This document shows positions 1 to 8,477 of a DNA stretch of 64,000 bases, piece by piece. Position 1 is the first letter of the stretch, and each line of letters opens with the position of its first letter. Both the position numbers and the translations under genes were made by a program. Location of the stretch: contig NZ_CP020104.1 of NCBI RefSeq assembly GCF_002056795.1, positions 5,031,501 through 5,095,500 on the forward strand, in the 5' to 3' direction. The notes below the pieces were generated by a model. That model was not told where the DNA came from. It did no database searches and worked only from the letters and a program-made list of their open reading frames with translations. This stretch comes from Spirosoma aerolatum. GTDB taxonomy: Bacteria > Bacteroidota > Bacteroidia > Cytophagales > Spirosomataceae.

Positions 1-131
1 AATCGGGATTTTAACCCATTAAAACGTTAATCTTTATCGGGATTGCCCTTTCCAAGCTCGCAGCGGCCTATTTTCCCTTACTCTTTTCGCCCAATTCACC
101 AATAACATTCCTGGTCACGCCAGGATGAGTA

Positions 132-365
132 ATGGAAATCAATCACGATTTACTCCTATCGCTGGGATTTGTAAAACTGCCGAATCGGAAATCGGGATAC
201 ACCTATAAAGGTGTAGCAGGCCGATTGCTGGCGGAAGACAGTACCTTTTTCTTTTATGATTTTGCCCCGGCCATTCGCACTAAATCAGAACTGCAGTTCA
301 TGATGATGGCCATTGACTATCGACAGCGGCTGGAAGATGAGGCATTTGACCAATCAACTTTTTGA
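132..365 (+). CDS. Small hypothetical protein
   Basis: A 77-residue open frame starts at an ATG and ends at TGA. I recognise no family. The product is soluble-looking, with no signal peptide or membrane segment, and has an aromatic central stretch (FFFYDF) and an acidic C-terminus. It stands alone, convergent with the secreted protein at 406-813. Reading-frame quality and codon use resemble neighbouring genes, but no function can be assigned. Confidence 0.5.
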   Translation: MEINHDLLLSLGFVKLPNRKSGYTYKGVAGRLLAEDSTFFFYDFAPAIRTKSELQFMMMAIDYRQRLEDEAFDQSTF

Positions 366-405
366 GCCGAGAGAAAATAGCTCGTTCAGTTTATGGATGG
401 GGTGT

Positions 406-813
406 TTAAATAGCCTGTACACTCTTCAGATTCAGTTTGTTATCAAACACAAACACCTTTTCGTTTATACTTAAGCTACCCAGATTATTTTTAGCTCTGT
501 ACTTCACCCGGACAATGATATAGGCGCGTCTGGGATCGACCCGGCCAAAATCAGCGTCTTCCCGAATAATTTCCAGACTCGACGGATCGCGTGTCGTTGT
601 TTTCAGGTATTCTTCTGCCGTCATTTTCGCATCCAGTAGCTCTTCGTGCCGAATCTGCCCCTCAATCAACAAGAAAGGCCCGGACTCAGCCGTTTCGTGA
701 AAACTCAGTACGACAGACGTATGCATGTCTGGTTGAAACGGTATTGCCCCTCCTAACGCAGCAGGAACGTATACATGTACACTAATAACGAGCGGTAAAA
801 ATTTCTTAAGCAT
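406..813 (-). CDS. Hypothetical secreted protein
   Basis: The 135-residue product begins with MLKKFLPLVISVHVYVPAAL, a basic start followed by a hydrophobic stretch that looks like a Sec signal peptide. The rest is a mixed polar sequence with a middle part rich in acidic and arginine residues and a beta-strand-like C-terminal half (YIIVRVKYRAKN, KVFVFDNKLNLKS). No lipobox is visible, so the protein is probably periplasmic. No family is recognised. It is a single gene, convergent with the 77-residue frame at 132-365, and the region upstream (814-1151) holds no gene. Confidence 0.6.
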   Translation of the reverse strand: MLKKFLPLVISVHVYVPAALGGAIPFQPDMHTSVVLSFHETAESGPFLLIEGQIRHEELLDAKMTAEEYLKTTTRDPSSLEIIREDADFGRVDPRRAYIIVRVKYRAKNNLGSLSINEKVFVFDNKLNLKSVQAI

Positions 814-1151
814 AGCGAACTCTGTTTAAGCCCTTACAGCCAATAGCCCGACAAGATGGTTTTGGCTTAGTCAAATATATACAATACGGATTTATTTATA
901 TTCATATATACTGCTCAAATTAGGCAAAGGTCTGTCGCCCAACGTCAGGTACATGCAGTCTGACTTACTCTTCCAAAATAGAAAAGTTGCCTTTCAAAAT
1001 GGAAAGCTTTTTAATACCTGCTTTTTCCCAAAAACCAACGGCCCGAAACACAATAGACTAAAAATCAACAACTTACTAAATAACACCTGTTAACACCAGG
1101 AACTTTGGCATAGGTTTGGACCATCTGATACCGAAACCAAACAGGTCTTTT
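814..1151. other. Gene-free stretch upstream of kdp remnant
   Basis: About 340 bases without a credible reading frame. AT-rich runs and short A/T-rich repeats occur, as expected for a divergent promoter region between the secreted protein (minus strand) and the kdp remnant (plus strand). I could not fix a promoter with confidence. Confidence 0.4.
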
Positions 1152-1238
1152 ATGGGAACGCTCCTGCTGCTGATTGTGACTGCCATCCTTTGCTTTATCT
1201 TTTTCTACAAAGCCATCGACTGGTTCGAACACATTTAA
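1152..1238 (+). CDS. 28-residue membrane peptide preceding kdpF
   Basis: A short frame starts at ATG 1152 and stops at TAA 1236-1238. It encodes a 28-residue peptide, MGTLLLLIVTAIL followed by CFIFFYKAIDWFEHI. The product is one hydrophobic helix with an aromatic, charged C-terminus. From memory, a similar tiny membrane peptide sits just before kdpF in Kdp operons of Cytophagales. Its position 26 bases before kdpF fits that arrangement. The downstream kdp genes are lost here, so the peptide has probably lost its role even though the frame is intact. Confidence 0.55.
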   Translation: MGTLLLLIVTAILCFIFFYKAIDWFEHI

Positions 1239-1264
1239 CCTAAACACCGGTTCACCGGACTATC

Positions 1265-1345
1265 ATGATTACGCTCGTCTTTATTGTAGCACTTCTGGTT
1301 TTTGCCTACATACTCTACGTCCTGATTAAACCCGAAAAATTCTAA
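1265..1345 (+). CDS. kdpF: KdpF-like subunit of potassium-transporting ATPase
   Basis: This 26-residue product starts MITLVFIVALLVF and ends LIKPEKF: a single transmembrane helix followed by a short basic and acidic tail. That matches KdpF, the smallest subunit of the KdpFABC potassium pump of the inner membrane, which stabilises the complex. The next start codon, at 1359, opens a clear KdpA N-terminus, as in a normal kdpFABC operon. kdpA breaks off after about 25 codons and kdpB and kdpC are missing, so this KdpF has no local partner. It is an intact relic unless a second kdp operon exists elsewhere in the genome. Confidence 0.75.
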   Translation: MITLVFIVALLVFAYILYVLIKPEKF

Positions 1346-1358
1346 CTCAAACTACACA

Positions 1359-1433
1359 ATGACTACCGAATGGATGGGGGTTATTGTTACCTACGGTATC
1401 ACCGTGTTGCTGGCAATATCATTGGGCAAGTTC
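1359..1433 (+). pseudogene. kdpA: kdpA 5' fragment
   Basis: The first 25 codons (MTTEWMGVIVTYGITVLLAI, then SLGKF) match the start of KdpA, the potassium-binding membrane subunit, which normally exceeds 550 residues. After about codon 25 the frame passes directly into unrelated sequence resembling a sensor kinase. Nothing of the remaining kdpA, kdpB or kdpC is visible. The arrangement fits one large internal deletion of the operon. The junction position is approximate. Confidence 0.7.
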
Positions 1434-2009
1434 CTTTTCGTGACGGTTCTCTCCGCTGATGTTGCCGAAGCCATCGCGGAAGTACGAAGTAAAGTGCAAG
1501 CCGAATCGCTGTTGAAGAAAACGCCGACCGCTTGCTTCGTCTGACCGGCGACATTCTGAATATGGTTCAGGTTGAGTCGGGGTAGATCGAACTCCACATT
1601 CAGTCGGTTAAACCATTAGAGATGGTCCAAACGGCCATGGCAGACCTCCGAACGCAGGCCGAGCAGAAACAAATTCAGTTTGCGCTGTCGGCATCCGATC
1701 GTAAAAGCGGATTTGGATAAAGCCTCTTAGGTACTGATTAACTTCCTGTCGAATGCCGTTCGGGACAGTCCCGAACAAGCAACGATCGACATTGCTGTTA
1801 ATCAACTGGATAATGAAGTAGAATTCATGGTTCGGGATTATGGTCCAGGCTTACAACCCGCACACCGCGTTTGCTTGTTTGATCAGTATTTCAAAGCCCC
1901 CAGCCTCAATGGCCAGGTCAGTGGCATAGGGTTAGGTCTGGCCATTTCCACAGAGTTTATTCAATCGATGGGTGGACAGATCGGTTTGATATTCCATGAT
2001 ATATTGTAG
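1434..2009 (+). pseudogene. Decayed histidine kinase C-terminal part (Kdp-associated sensor)
   Basis: The stretch can be read as a histidine kinase only by changing frame and passing stops. One frame gives ENADRLLRLTGDILNMVQVE followed by SG and a stop, typical of the end of a phosphoacceptor domain. A later frame starting near 1740 gives INFLSNAVRDSPEQ (degenerate N box), VRDYGPGL (degenerate G1 box) and GIGLGLAISTEFIQSMGGQI (G2 box). At least one in-frame stop near 1582 and frame breaks near 1700-1735 separate them. Kdp operons of Bacteroidota often end with such a kinase, so this is probably the 3' end of the collapsed operon. A functional kinase is excluded by the lost domains. Confidence 0.75.
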
Positions 2010-2042
2010 ATTTACTACAACATATTTAAATTCATTCAACGG

Positions 2043-2525
2043 ATGTCACCTACCCGTTCGGGCCTCTTTTCAAAGCCAACAACTCAACAGGCTAAACTTC
2101 TATTAATTGAAGATAATGATGACCATTGGCTAGTCATGAAGCAGGTCCTGGCCCGGCTGCTTCCTCAGGCAACCTTACAGCGCGTAACTACTGCTCAGGA
2201 GGGGTTGTCTTTACTCCAGGAGTGGACCTATCAGGAATGGGAGTTACCTAAATTGATCCTACTAGATTTGTATTTACCGACTGCCCAGGAAGGCTGGCAG
2301 TTTCTTCGGCAAATCAAAGCTATGGCCCTCCCCTGTAGCCTTATACCAATCATTCTGCTCAGTATATCTGTGAGTCAGCAAGATATAGAGACTGCCTACC
2401 AGCTGGGAGTTGCTTCTTATTTGGTTAAGCCCACAACTCCTTCAGCATGGGAGAGTCTGTTTCGCTGCTTTCATACGTACTGGTGGGAAACAGCCATTCT
2501 CCCTCCTACTCAAATTTCATTCTAA
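2043..2525 (+). CDS. Single-domain response regulator
   Basis: The 160-residue product is a lone receiver domain. The acidic pocket is visible in LLLIEDNDDHW near residues 20-30, the phosphoacceptor aspartate in LILLDLYLP near residue 75, and the switch and lysine region in IILLSIS and YLVKPTTPSAWESL. No output domain follows. Such Rcp-like regulators pass phosphate between kinases or act by protein contact. It lies 33 bases after the decayed kinase, so it may once have been controlled by it. The next gene starts 16 bases downstream and is probably cotranscribed. Confidence 0.85.
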   Translation: MSPTRSGLFSKPTTQQAKLLLIEDNDDHWLVMKQVLARLLPQATLQRVTTAQEGLSLLQEWTYQEWELPKLILLDLYLPTAQEGWQFLRQIKAMALPCSLIPIILLSISVSQQDIETAYQLGVASYLVKPTTPSAWESLFRCFHTYWWETAILPPTQISF

Positions 2526-2541
2526 ATTCAAACGAATTAAA

Positions 2542-3033
2542 ATGCCATTTCTAGTCAATCTATACACGCAGGAGCAGGGGGAACGTACGTTTTCATTCAG
2601 TGGAGTGTCGCTGGGATCAGGTCTGGACATCATCAACACACTGACACATAAGGGCGACCAACTACGAAGAGTACGCTACCTGGATGAGTACGGTGTTATA
2701 GACTTGCCGGTTTGCATCTTCGACGGATCTCCCTTCTCCAAATCCCTGGGAGACCTTGAGCAGGATTGGCAACAATTGCTGATTCAACCCAACGATTGGC
2801 TTCAGAAACCCGCTCAGAGAGACTGGCTTCAACGGGCCCAGGAAATCCAGCAAAGCCGGATCGCTCATCTACAGGAATGCCACGATCAGATGCAGCGACT
2901 GATCTGGACAACCCAGCGTCAACTAAAACGGGGGGTGCGTAAAGACCGTTTGTTACGCCACTATCAGCAAGCCCTGCATCACTTTAGAACATCACTTGCC
3001 CGAACCAAGGATTGCCAGCAGGTAAAGTTGTAG
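2542..3033 (+). CDS. Hypothetical protein cotranscribed with response regulator
   Basis: I chose the ATG at 2542, which follows the response regulator stop by 16 bases and gives 163 residues. A longer frame would overlap the regulator. The first 70 residues are mixed alpha/beta (MPFLVNLYTQEQGE, LDEYGVIDLPVCIFDG). The C-terminal half is a long, charged, probably helical region rich in Gln, Arg and His. No known domain is recognised. Spacing suggests an operon with the receiver-domain protein, so the two may act together; that is inference. Confidence 0.6.
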   Translation: MPFLVNLYTQEQGERTFSFSGVSLGSGLDIINTLTHKGDQLRRVRYLDEYGVIDLPVCIFDGSPFSKSLGDLEQDWQQLLIQPNDWLQKPAQRDWLQRAQEIQQSRIAHLQECHDQMQRLIWTTQRQLKRGVRKDRLLRHYQQALHHFRTSLARTKDCQQVKL

Positions 3034-3221
3034 GCCTGAACTACCCATCGGGCCACCCTGACAGTACTGGCCATTATCATCTGTTCACCTGACTACCATC
3101 ATATACGATTAGCTTTCAACAGGTCTTCTTTGCAGTCGAAATCCCGGTAAGGCTGCCGCTAGTGGAGGTGCGGTAATCCACCATCAAGGATCAACTAACC
3201 TTTTTTGATTCTATTATCATC

Positions 3222-4088
3222 ATGAAGACCTACTCTATCCGTTTAATTATGAGCAGCTTATTGCTCATTTCGCTACTTGTTGCCTGTAGCGACCACCGAT
3301 TTCCGGGCCTGGCACCTAATCGACTCCGTCTAAAAACACTAACCGAAGTAATTGGTAGCAACCAGTTAATAAGCGAGTTTATTTATGATGGCCAAGGGCG
3401 ATTGAGTAACATCAAAACCTACCGAAAAGACACGGCTCGTCTGGAGTATACGTCCTATGTGTATGACAATCAGAATAAACTCACTCAACTCCAGCGAACC
3501 ATCCAGACTCACCTAACCCCGGACCCGCCCAGAACTAAAACCGATAGCTATACTTTCAGCTATGGGACAGGTAACCAAATTACCGAAATCCGATATACCA
3601 ACAACGCGGTAGATAGTCTTAATTTCATCTGCAAGCCTACTTATAATACGGCTAATCAAATTGTTGGCAACTCTGTTGAGAGCTTTAATGGGTATCAGTT
3701 CAACCAGTTTACGACCCAATTTACTTATACCAACAAAAATCTAACAACGGCTCGGATAACCTTTTTGCCGACGGGTCAGGTGAGCGAATTCAACTTCACC
3801 TACGATACAAAGGTCAATCCCTTCTATGGCATTATTATGCCTATTGCGACCCTCAATCTCGACCCCGTAACCATCTCTCCGGTATCGGTTTTCGTTTATC
3901 CGGCCAAGAATGACGGGATTGCCAATCTGATGTCATTGAACCAGAACAATCCCACCTCTGATGGGTATTATGATTTTGTCTACACATATAACAATCTTGG
4001 GTTACCTACCAGCCGAACGGCTTTCCGAGCTGGATTCCCGGATCGAATTGTGATGGGAACCTTAAATTTTGAGTACGAGTCCTACTAG
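3222..4088 (+). CDS. YD-repeat-like lipoprotein
   Basis: The 288-residue product opens with a lipoprotein signal: a hydrophobic stretch ending LLVACS, with the lipidated cysteine near residue 22. The mature part is a series of strands of the type FIYDGQGRLSNIKTY, YVYDNQNKLTQLQR and FTYTNKNLTTARITF, resembling the YD repeats of RHS-like proteins found in many small Bacteroidota lipoproteins. It is too short to be an RHS toxin. It is probably anchored in the outer membrane; its role is unknown. A strong terminator follows at 4177-4209. Confidence 0.75.
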   Translation: MKTYSIRLIMSSLLLISLLVACSDHRFPGLAPNRLRLKTLTEVIGSNQLISEFIYDGQGRLSNIKTYRKDTARLEYTSYVYDNQNKLTQLQRTIQTHLTPDPPRTKTDSYTFSYGTGNQITEIRYTNNAVDSLNFICKPTYNTANQIVGNSVESFNGYQFNQFTTQFTYTNKNLTTARITFLPTGQVSEFNFTYDTKVNPFYGIIMPIATLNLDPVTISPVSVFVYPAKNDGIANLMSLNQNNPTSDGYYDFVYTYNNLGLPTSRTAFRAGFPDRIVMGTLNFEYESY

Positions 4089-4176
4089 ATGTGCCATGTG
4101 GAATAGGACTAATTGGCATGGCGCTTCGGCCACCCCATTAATCAGGATGATATCTTGACAATTATGCCCCACAGAA

Positions 4177-4209
4177 AAAAAGCAGACCATAACACTTAGT
4201 CTGCTTTTT
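4177..4209 (+). terminator. Rho-independent terminator after YD-repeat lipoprotein
   Basis: An 11-base arm (AAAAAGCAGAC, 4177-4187) and its exact complement (4199-4209) enclose an 11-base loop. The right arm ends in a T run. The A run on the left makes it usable from both directions, serving also the minus-strand mutarotase gene. Confidence 0.8.
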
Positions 4210-4383
4210 ATTGATGTTGTATGTCTATATTCTACTTCTCTTAAAAGAGCAAATACCGTGTCATAGTTGCCCCGCAACTTGTTGTATATTACGAATAAGC
4301 TATTTAATGACACCAATTGACATTTAAACTATACGTAACTGCAAAATTCTCAATAACTAAACGAATCCAGTAATGCTTGAGGA

Positions 4384-4731
4384 CTACGCTTCTTTCTCAA
4401 ACTGAAAAATCTGATCCATCAACACCCATTTTTCGCCTTCTTTGGCCCAGGGCAAGGGCTGCTGAAACCGCCACATCAGACGCTCCCACTCCTGCACATG
4501 CGGATTGTCAGCGTCCAGCTCCCGTTTCTTTTCAAAGCTAAACGCATCATCCGTTTCCAGGATCATAAACATCCTGTTACCGGTTCGATAAATCTGAAGG
4601 TCCTGAATACCGGCTTTCAGGTCATTGGCCCGTACTTCTGGCCAACCGCTCCCTTTGGCGTGCCACTGTTCGTATTCACGAATCAGTTCAGGATCATCTT
4701 TCAGGTCGAGTGCCAGACAGAATCGTTGCAT
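4384..4731 (-). CDS. rhaM: L-rhamnose mutarotase family protein (RhaM-like)
   Basis: At 115 residues the product has the size and layout of RhaM, a small dimeric ferredoxin-like protein that interconverts sugar anomers. It starts MQRFCLALDLKDDPELIREY, has a conserved YEQWH region near residue 20, and ends in a tryptophan-rich segment (EWERLMWRFQQPLPWAKEGE). It is the last gene of a minus-strand cluster with a TIM-barrel isomerase 43 bases upstream, an alcohol dehydrogenase and an aldo/keto reductase. The family acts on L-rhamnose or L-fucose; the exact sugar cannot be told from sequence. Confidence 0.85.
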   Translation of the reverse strand: MQRFCLALDLKDDPELIREYEQWHAKGSGWPEVRANDLKAGIQDLQIYRTGNRMFMILETDDAFSFEKKRELDADNPHVQEWERLMWRFQQPLPWAKEGEKWVLMDQIFQFEKEA

Positions 4732-4774
4732 GGAGCTTACTTGTTAAGTAATTACTAATTTGTAAAAAATGAAA

Positions 4775-5590
4775 TTAGCCAAAATAGGCTTTGAATGACC
4801 GGATGGTTTGCCGGGCCGCCTGATCAGAATCTGGAAAAGGAAACGCTTCCGCCGAAATATACCCCGTATAGCCAATTTCTTTGAGGGCAATGGCCACTTC
4901 GTCCATGGCGGTGTGCCCAAATCCAATAGGTCGTCGGTTGCTATCGGCAAAGTGAACATGGCCAATGTACGACCCCGCTTTGCGGATGCTCTCAGGCAAC
5001 GATCGCTCTTCAATGTTCATGTGAAACAGATCAGCCAGCAACACGACCTGATTGGTAGTTAGGGAGCGGATAAACTCAACTCCCGTGCTGAGGTCATTGA
5101 TCAGGTTGGTTTCGTAGCGGTTCAGTGGTTCGTAAATTAGCTTCACACCCAGCGTTTCGGCATGATTACCTAGCTGATATAACCCATCTGCCAGCCAATG
5201 AAGTGCCTGCTCTTTTTCTACGCCCGGTGCTATGTTTCCCTGCATAGAGCCGATAATGGCTGGGGCGCCAACAGTTGCCCCGAACGACATCATAGCGGCA
5301 ATGAAGGCTACCGCGTGGGCGCGAATCTGCGGATCAGGGTCAGTCAGCGTTAATCCATGCAGGACTTTTCCCGCTCCAGTTCCTACAGCCGCTATCTTCA
5401 GGTCAAATCGACCCAGTAAATCCGTTAACTGACTGGAACTAACGGTATCGGCAGCGGGCGTAAATAACTCAACGGCATCGAAACCTAAGGCAGCCGCTTT
5501 GGCCATACTCGTTTCCAGATCATTCCAGTAAATCCAGGGGCCCGTTTTGATGGCAGGAACCAGCGCAATAGTAACACAGGATTTCATCAA
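4775..5590 (-). CDS. Sugar phosphate isomerase/epimerase (AP-endonuclease-2-like TIM barrel)
   Basis: The 271-residue product is a xylose-isomerase-like TIM barrel. Metal and substrate residues are probably in LIYEPLNRYETN (Glu near residue 155), VVLLADLFHMNIEE (Asp/His near 190), YIGHVHFADSNR (His near 210) and YISAEAF (final Glu). Family members act as ketose epimerases or sugar isomerases in the cytoplasm. The start lies 4 bases inside the end of the upstream dehydrogenase gene, pointing to translational coupling. The substrate is unknown; the context of a RhaM-like mutarotase and two dehydrogenases suggests a 6-deoxy or rare sugar. Confidence 0.85.
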   Translation of the reverse strand: MMKSCVTIALVPAIKTGPWIYWNDLETSMAKAAALGFDAVELFTPAADTVSSSQLTDLLGRFDLKIAAVGTGAGKVLHGLTLTDPDPQIRAHAVAFIAAMMSFGATVGAPAIIGSMQGNIAPGVEKEQALHWLADGLYQLGNHAETLGVKLIYEPLNRYETNLINDLSTGVEFIRSLTTNQVVLLADLFHMNIEERSLPESIRKAGSYIGHVHFADSNRRPIGFGHTAMDEVAIALKEIGYTGYISAEAFPFPDSDQAARQTIRSFKAYFG

Positions 5591-6624
5591 TTCGCTATGG
5601 GATCAAAATTGACCATAATTTTCGTGATTGGTCCTGGATTAGCTGACCAGTCTGCCAGAGCAGCCCCCGCTTCATCCAGCGAAACCATCCGGCTAATCAC
5701 CGCATCGACTGGAAATTTACCCGCTTCCAGGTACTCGATCACCTCCGGAAATTCGCTCAGGCAATTGCGGGAGCCCAGAATTTCGATTTCTTTTCGAACG
5801 AATGTACCCGTGTTGTAATCAACGGGCTTTTTTGCATAGCCAATATAAACCACGCGCCCCGTGTAGGCCACCTCATCGACGGCGGCCCGGTAAGTAGCCG
5901 GATGTCCGACAGCTTCGATAATTACATCAGGACCGTCTCCATCGGTAATTTCCGTCAGCGCTTCGTGCAGATCGACGCGGCTTGTGTTGATGGTATGAGC
6001 CGCTCCGGCCAGGCTCGCTGTTCGCATTTTAGCATCGTCGATGTCGATGGCAATCACCTCAGCCCCTCGATGAACCGCAGCTGCCACAGCACCCATACCC
6101 ACAATACCGCAACCGATAACCGCCACTCTTTCGCCCGCTACGACCCGGCCCCGGCTCACGGCATGAAAACCTACCGTCAGCGGCTCAACCAGCGCCAACT
6201 CCCTGACCGACAATGTAGCCGAACTATGTAGTTTTTGCCAAGGAACGCTGATCAATCGGGTCATCGCACCGGGTCGACGGACACCCATCGTTTTGTTGTC
6301 CTGACAGGCATTGGGCCGCCCTTTGCGGCAGGAAAGGCAAACGCCACAATTCAGATACGGATTTAAGGTAACCCGCATACCCGGCTGGTACTGCCCCGGC
6401 ACCTGGTTACCTGTTTCCAGCACAGTAGCCCCCACTTCGTGGCCCAATACGTTCGGATATTCCTGCAATTCGAACAGCCCCCGAAAACCGTTGAGATCGC
6501 CCCCGCAGAAACCTACCTTATTCACTTCCAATAATACATCCTCCGGGCCGGGGGTGGGAATATCGATCTCGCGTATTTCGGTTTTTCCAGGTTCCACCAG
6601 CACCAAAGCAGGTTGTTTATTCAT
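5587..6624 (-). CDS. Zinc-dependent alcohol dehydrogenase (medium-chain family)
   Basis: I chose the ATG at 6624 (MNKQPALVLVEPGK), giving 345 residues and an 8-base overlap with the upstream reductase gene. A longer upstream start is less likely. Catalytic zinc residues are seen in GFCGGDLNGF and GHEVG. The structural-zinc cysteines lie in NCGVCLSCRKGRPNAC. The nucleotide-binding turn is VIGCGIVGMG. Such enzymes oxidise sugars or polyols with NAD(P). The tight overlap on both sides puts it in the same operon as the isomerase and the reductase. L-fucose, L-rhamnose, sorbitol or threonine-like substrates are all possible. Confidence 0.88.
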   Translation of the reverse strand: MNKQPALVLVEPGKTEIREIDIPTPGPEDVLLEVNKVGFCGGDLNGFRGLFELQEYPNVLGHEVGATVLETGNQVPGQYQPGMRVTLNPYLNCGVCLSCRKGRPNACQDNKTMGVRRPGAMTRLISVPWQKLHSSATLSVRELALVEPLTVGFHAVSRGRVVAGERVAVIGCGIVGMGAVAAAVHRGAEVIAIDIDDAKMRTASLAGAAHTINTSRVDLHEALTEITDGDGPDVIIEAVGHPATYRAAVDEVAYTGRVVYIGYAKKPVDYNTGTFVRKEIEILGSRNCLSEFPEVIEYLEAGKFPVDAVISRMVSLDEAGAALADWSANPGPITKIMVNFDPIAN

Positions 6625-7573
6625 CTTGACTGTTCGATTTAGGGATATTATTTTCCGGTTTTCCTTCAAACCACATCTGATTTTTTACCGGAGCGACCAG
6701 CTTCTCAACGCGTTGCAGTAATTCGTCGGGAACGTGAATGTCCAACGCCCGCAAGTTCTGCTCGACCTGATGTTGCTCCGACATACCGACAATGGTGGTT
6801 GCAATTACCGGGTGACGCACCGCATAGTTCAACGCTACATCGCTCAATACCAGACCATATTCACGACATAAAGCGATTAGTTTGGGCTGTATGGCTTTCA
6901 CTTCCGGCGGAGAACTTTGCCAGGGTGGAATCGGAGCATCCGACAAAATCCGCTGCATCAGTGGAGCGGCATTCATCAGGCCAAATCCTTTTTCGATGGA
7001 AAGAGGTACTAGCTCGTCATTGATTTCATCTTCCAGCAAGGTATAATGGCCCCAGGAAAGGACCGCATCGACCTCTACTTGCCGGGCTATCTGCGCCAGA
7101 TACCGGACGGGTAAGCCCGAAAATCCGACATAACGCGCTTTACCCATGGCTTTTACCTTCAGAGCTGCCGGAATAGCCTCGTTCAGTACCTGTTGCCGAT
7201 CGCCAAATTCAATATCGTGGACAGTCAGTAAATCCACGTAATTGACCTGTAACCGTTCTAGAGATTCGTCGATGCTCCGTAAAACCCGTTCGTAGGAAAA
7301 ATCGAATACACCATTGCCATATCGGCAACACTTTGTGGCTAGAAAAACGGAATTACGTTTGTTTTTCAGCGCTTTACCCAACCGTGTTTCAGCCAGTGTA
7401 TCACCATAGAAGGGGGCTACATCGAAGAAATTAATGCCCTGATCGATGGCCGCATGAACGGCACGGATACTTTCGTCTTCGGTAACATCGTTAAACACAT
7501 TCCCTAATGGAGAGGCTCCGAAACTTAGTTGTGATACGACCAAGTCCGTCTGCCCTAATTGACGATACTGCAT
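6617..7573 (-). CDS. Aldo/keto reductase, L-galactose/L-fucose dehydrogenase-like
   Basis: The chosen start (MQYRQLGQTDLVVSQLSFGA) is the canonical AKR beginning and gives 318 residues; a longer frame adds an unsupported extension. The catalytic tetrad is visible: Asp and Tyr in FFDVAPFYGDTLAE, Lys in VFLATKCC and His in LLTVHDIEFG. The overall pattern resembles the plant L-galactose and bacterial L-fucose dehydrogenase branch, which oxidises C1 of a sugar to a lactone. It is the first gene of the four-gene minus-strand cluster ending with the mutarotase at 4384. The sugar identity is inferred from context only. Confidence 0.85.
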   Translation of the reverse strand: MQYRQLGQTDLVVSQLSFGASPLGNVFNDVTEDESIRAVHAAIDQGINFFDVAPFYGDTLAETRLGKALKNKRNSVFLATKCCRYGNGVFDFSYERVLRSIDESLERLQVNYVDLLTVHDIEFGDRQQVLNEAIPAALKVKAMGKARYVGFSGLPVRYLAQIARQVEVDAVLSWGHYTLLEDEINDELVPLSIEKGFGLMNAAPLMQRILSDAPIPPWQSSPPEVKAIQPKLIALCREYGLVLSDVALNYAVRHPVIATTIVGMSEQHQVEQNLRALDIHVPDELLQRVEKLVAPVKNQMWFEGKPENNIPKSNSQDE

Positions 7574-7980
7574 TGATTCGTTTTGAAAAAAGAATCCTGG
7601 TAGTTGCTGTCCCACTCGATGACAACAGTATGATTCACTACTACCTGATACCTGAAATACTCAGATAGCAAATGCGCTCAATACTCGTTTCTACTAGCGA
7701 AAAGCCTATATAAAGGCCCAATTAGCAGAAAATTTTGCCGGTAAAGGTAATATAAAGTAAAAATAGCGCTCCAAATCAAAAAGTTGTAGATCGCCCTGAG
7801 ATAAGCCGATAACTGAGTGAGCCGCTGTAAAATATTACAAATTTCCAGGTGGTGGGGCTAGGACGTTAGCCTTGCCTTGAATTTGCCTATAGCCAGAGAA
7901 CAAACTATCCGTATTTTTACTTAATAATCCCCTACATTTGGGTATCTATCTAGATTAACCACTCAACCATCAATAGCGTC
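7574..7980. promoter_or_regulatory. Divergent promoter region between sugar operon and lipoprotein
   Basis: About 400 bases with no credible gene. A TACATTTG box at 7933-7940 fits the Bacteroidota minus-7 consensus TAnnTTTG and would serve the lipoprotein at 7981. No good TTTG box stands at the usual spacing upstream, only a T run near 7914. The operon promoter on the minus strand should also lie here but I could not locate it. Confidence 0.45.
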
Positions 7981-8403
7981 ATGTCCGGTTTTTCCGTCAA
8001 AAGACTTTGTAGCAGCTTTGCTTTGCCAATTTTATTGTTGGTCATTGGCTGTGGACACTACGTACGTCCCAGTATCGCCCAGGCCACTGCGGGTAGTTAT
8101 CAACTGGATCAGTATTCAACAGCCAATCTTTCCGACAACAATCCTACAGGTACGATTCAGGTCACTGAAATCAGTCCTGACCTGATTAATATTACCGTAA
8201 TGGGCACATCAGGCAAAACTAAATTTACCTATACCTACTCCAATGTCGACGTAGTTTTAACAGGTCAAAACGCCTTCGACCAGGATATGTTCTCGCTGAT
8301 TTATAAGGGAAAATACTTAGGTCAGGCTGGTAGTGATGGCATTAGCCGATTTATTGAAATTTACCCCACACCCCGCATTACACTGCGAGCTATTGAATAT
8401 TAA
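7981..8403 (+). CDS. Hypothetical lipoprotein
   Basis: The 140-residue product has a lipoprotein signal ending LLVIGCGHY, with the lipidated cysteine near residue 24. The mature domain is short and beta-rich (YQLDQYSTANLSDNN, IQVTEISPDLINITVMGTSG, FTYTYSNVDVVL), which could be a small barrel of the lipocalin type, though no signature is clear. It stands alone between two minus-strand operons and is followed by an inverted repeat at 8478-8535. Function unknown. Confidence 0.7.
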   Translation: MSGFSVKRLCSSFALPILLLVIGCGHYVRPSIAQATAGSYQLDQYSTANLSDNNPTGTIQVTEISPDLINITVMGTSGKTKFTYTYSNVDVVLTGQNAFDQDMFSLIYKGKYLGQAGSDGISRFIEIYPTPRITLRAIEY

Positions 8404-8477
8404 TGGTGGCAAACGTAGTGACGGTGATTTCAAAAGATAGAGAAAATCTAAACTAATCTACCAAAACATACTCTAGT

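Noticed and set aside
1..60. ATCGGGATT occurring twice as a possible repeat array
   Set aside because: Only two short copies near the window edge; no array or spacer pattern.
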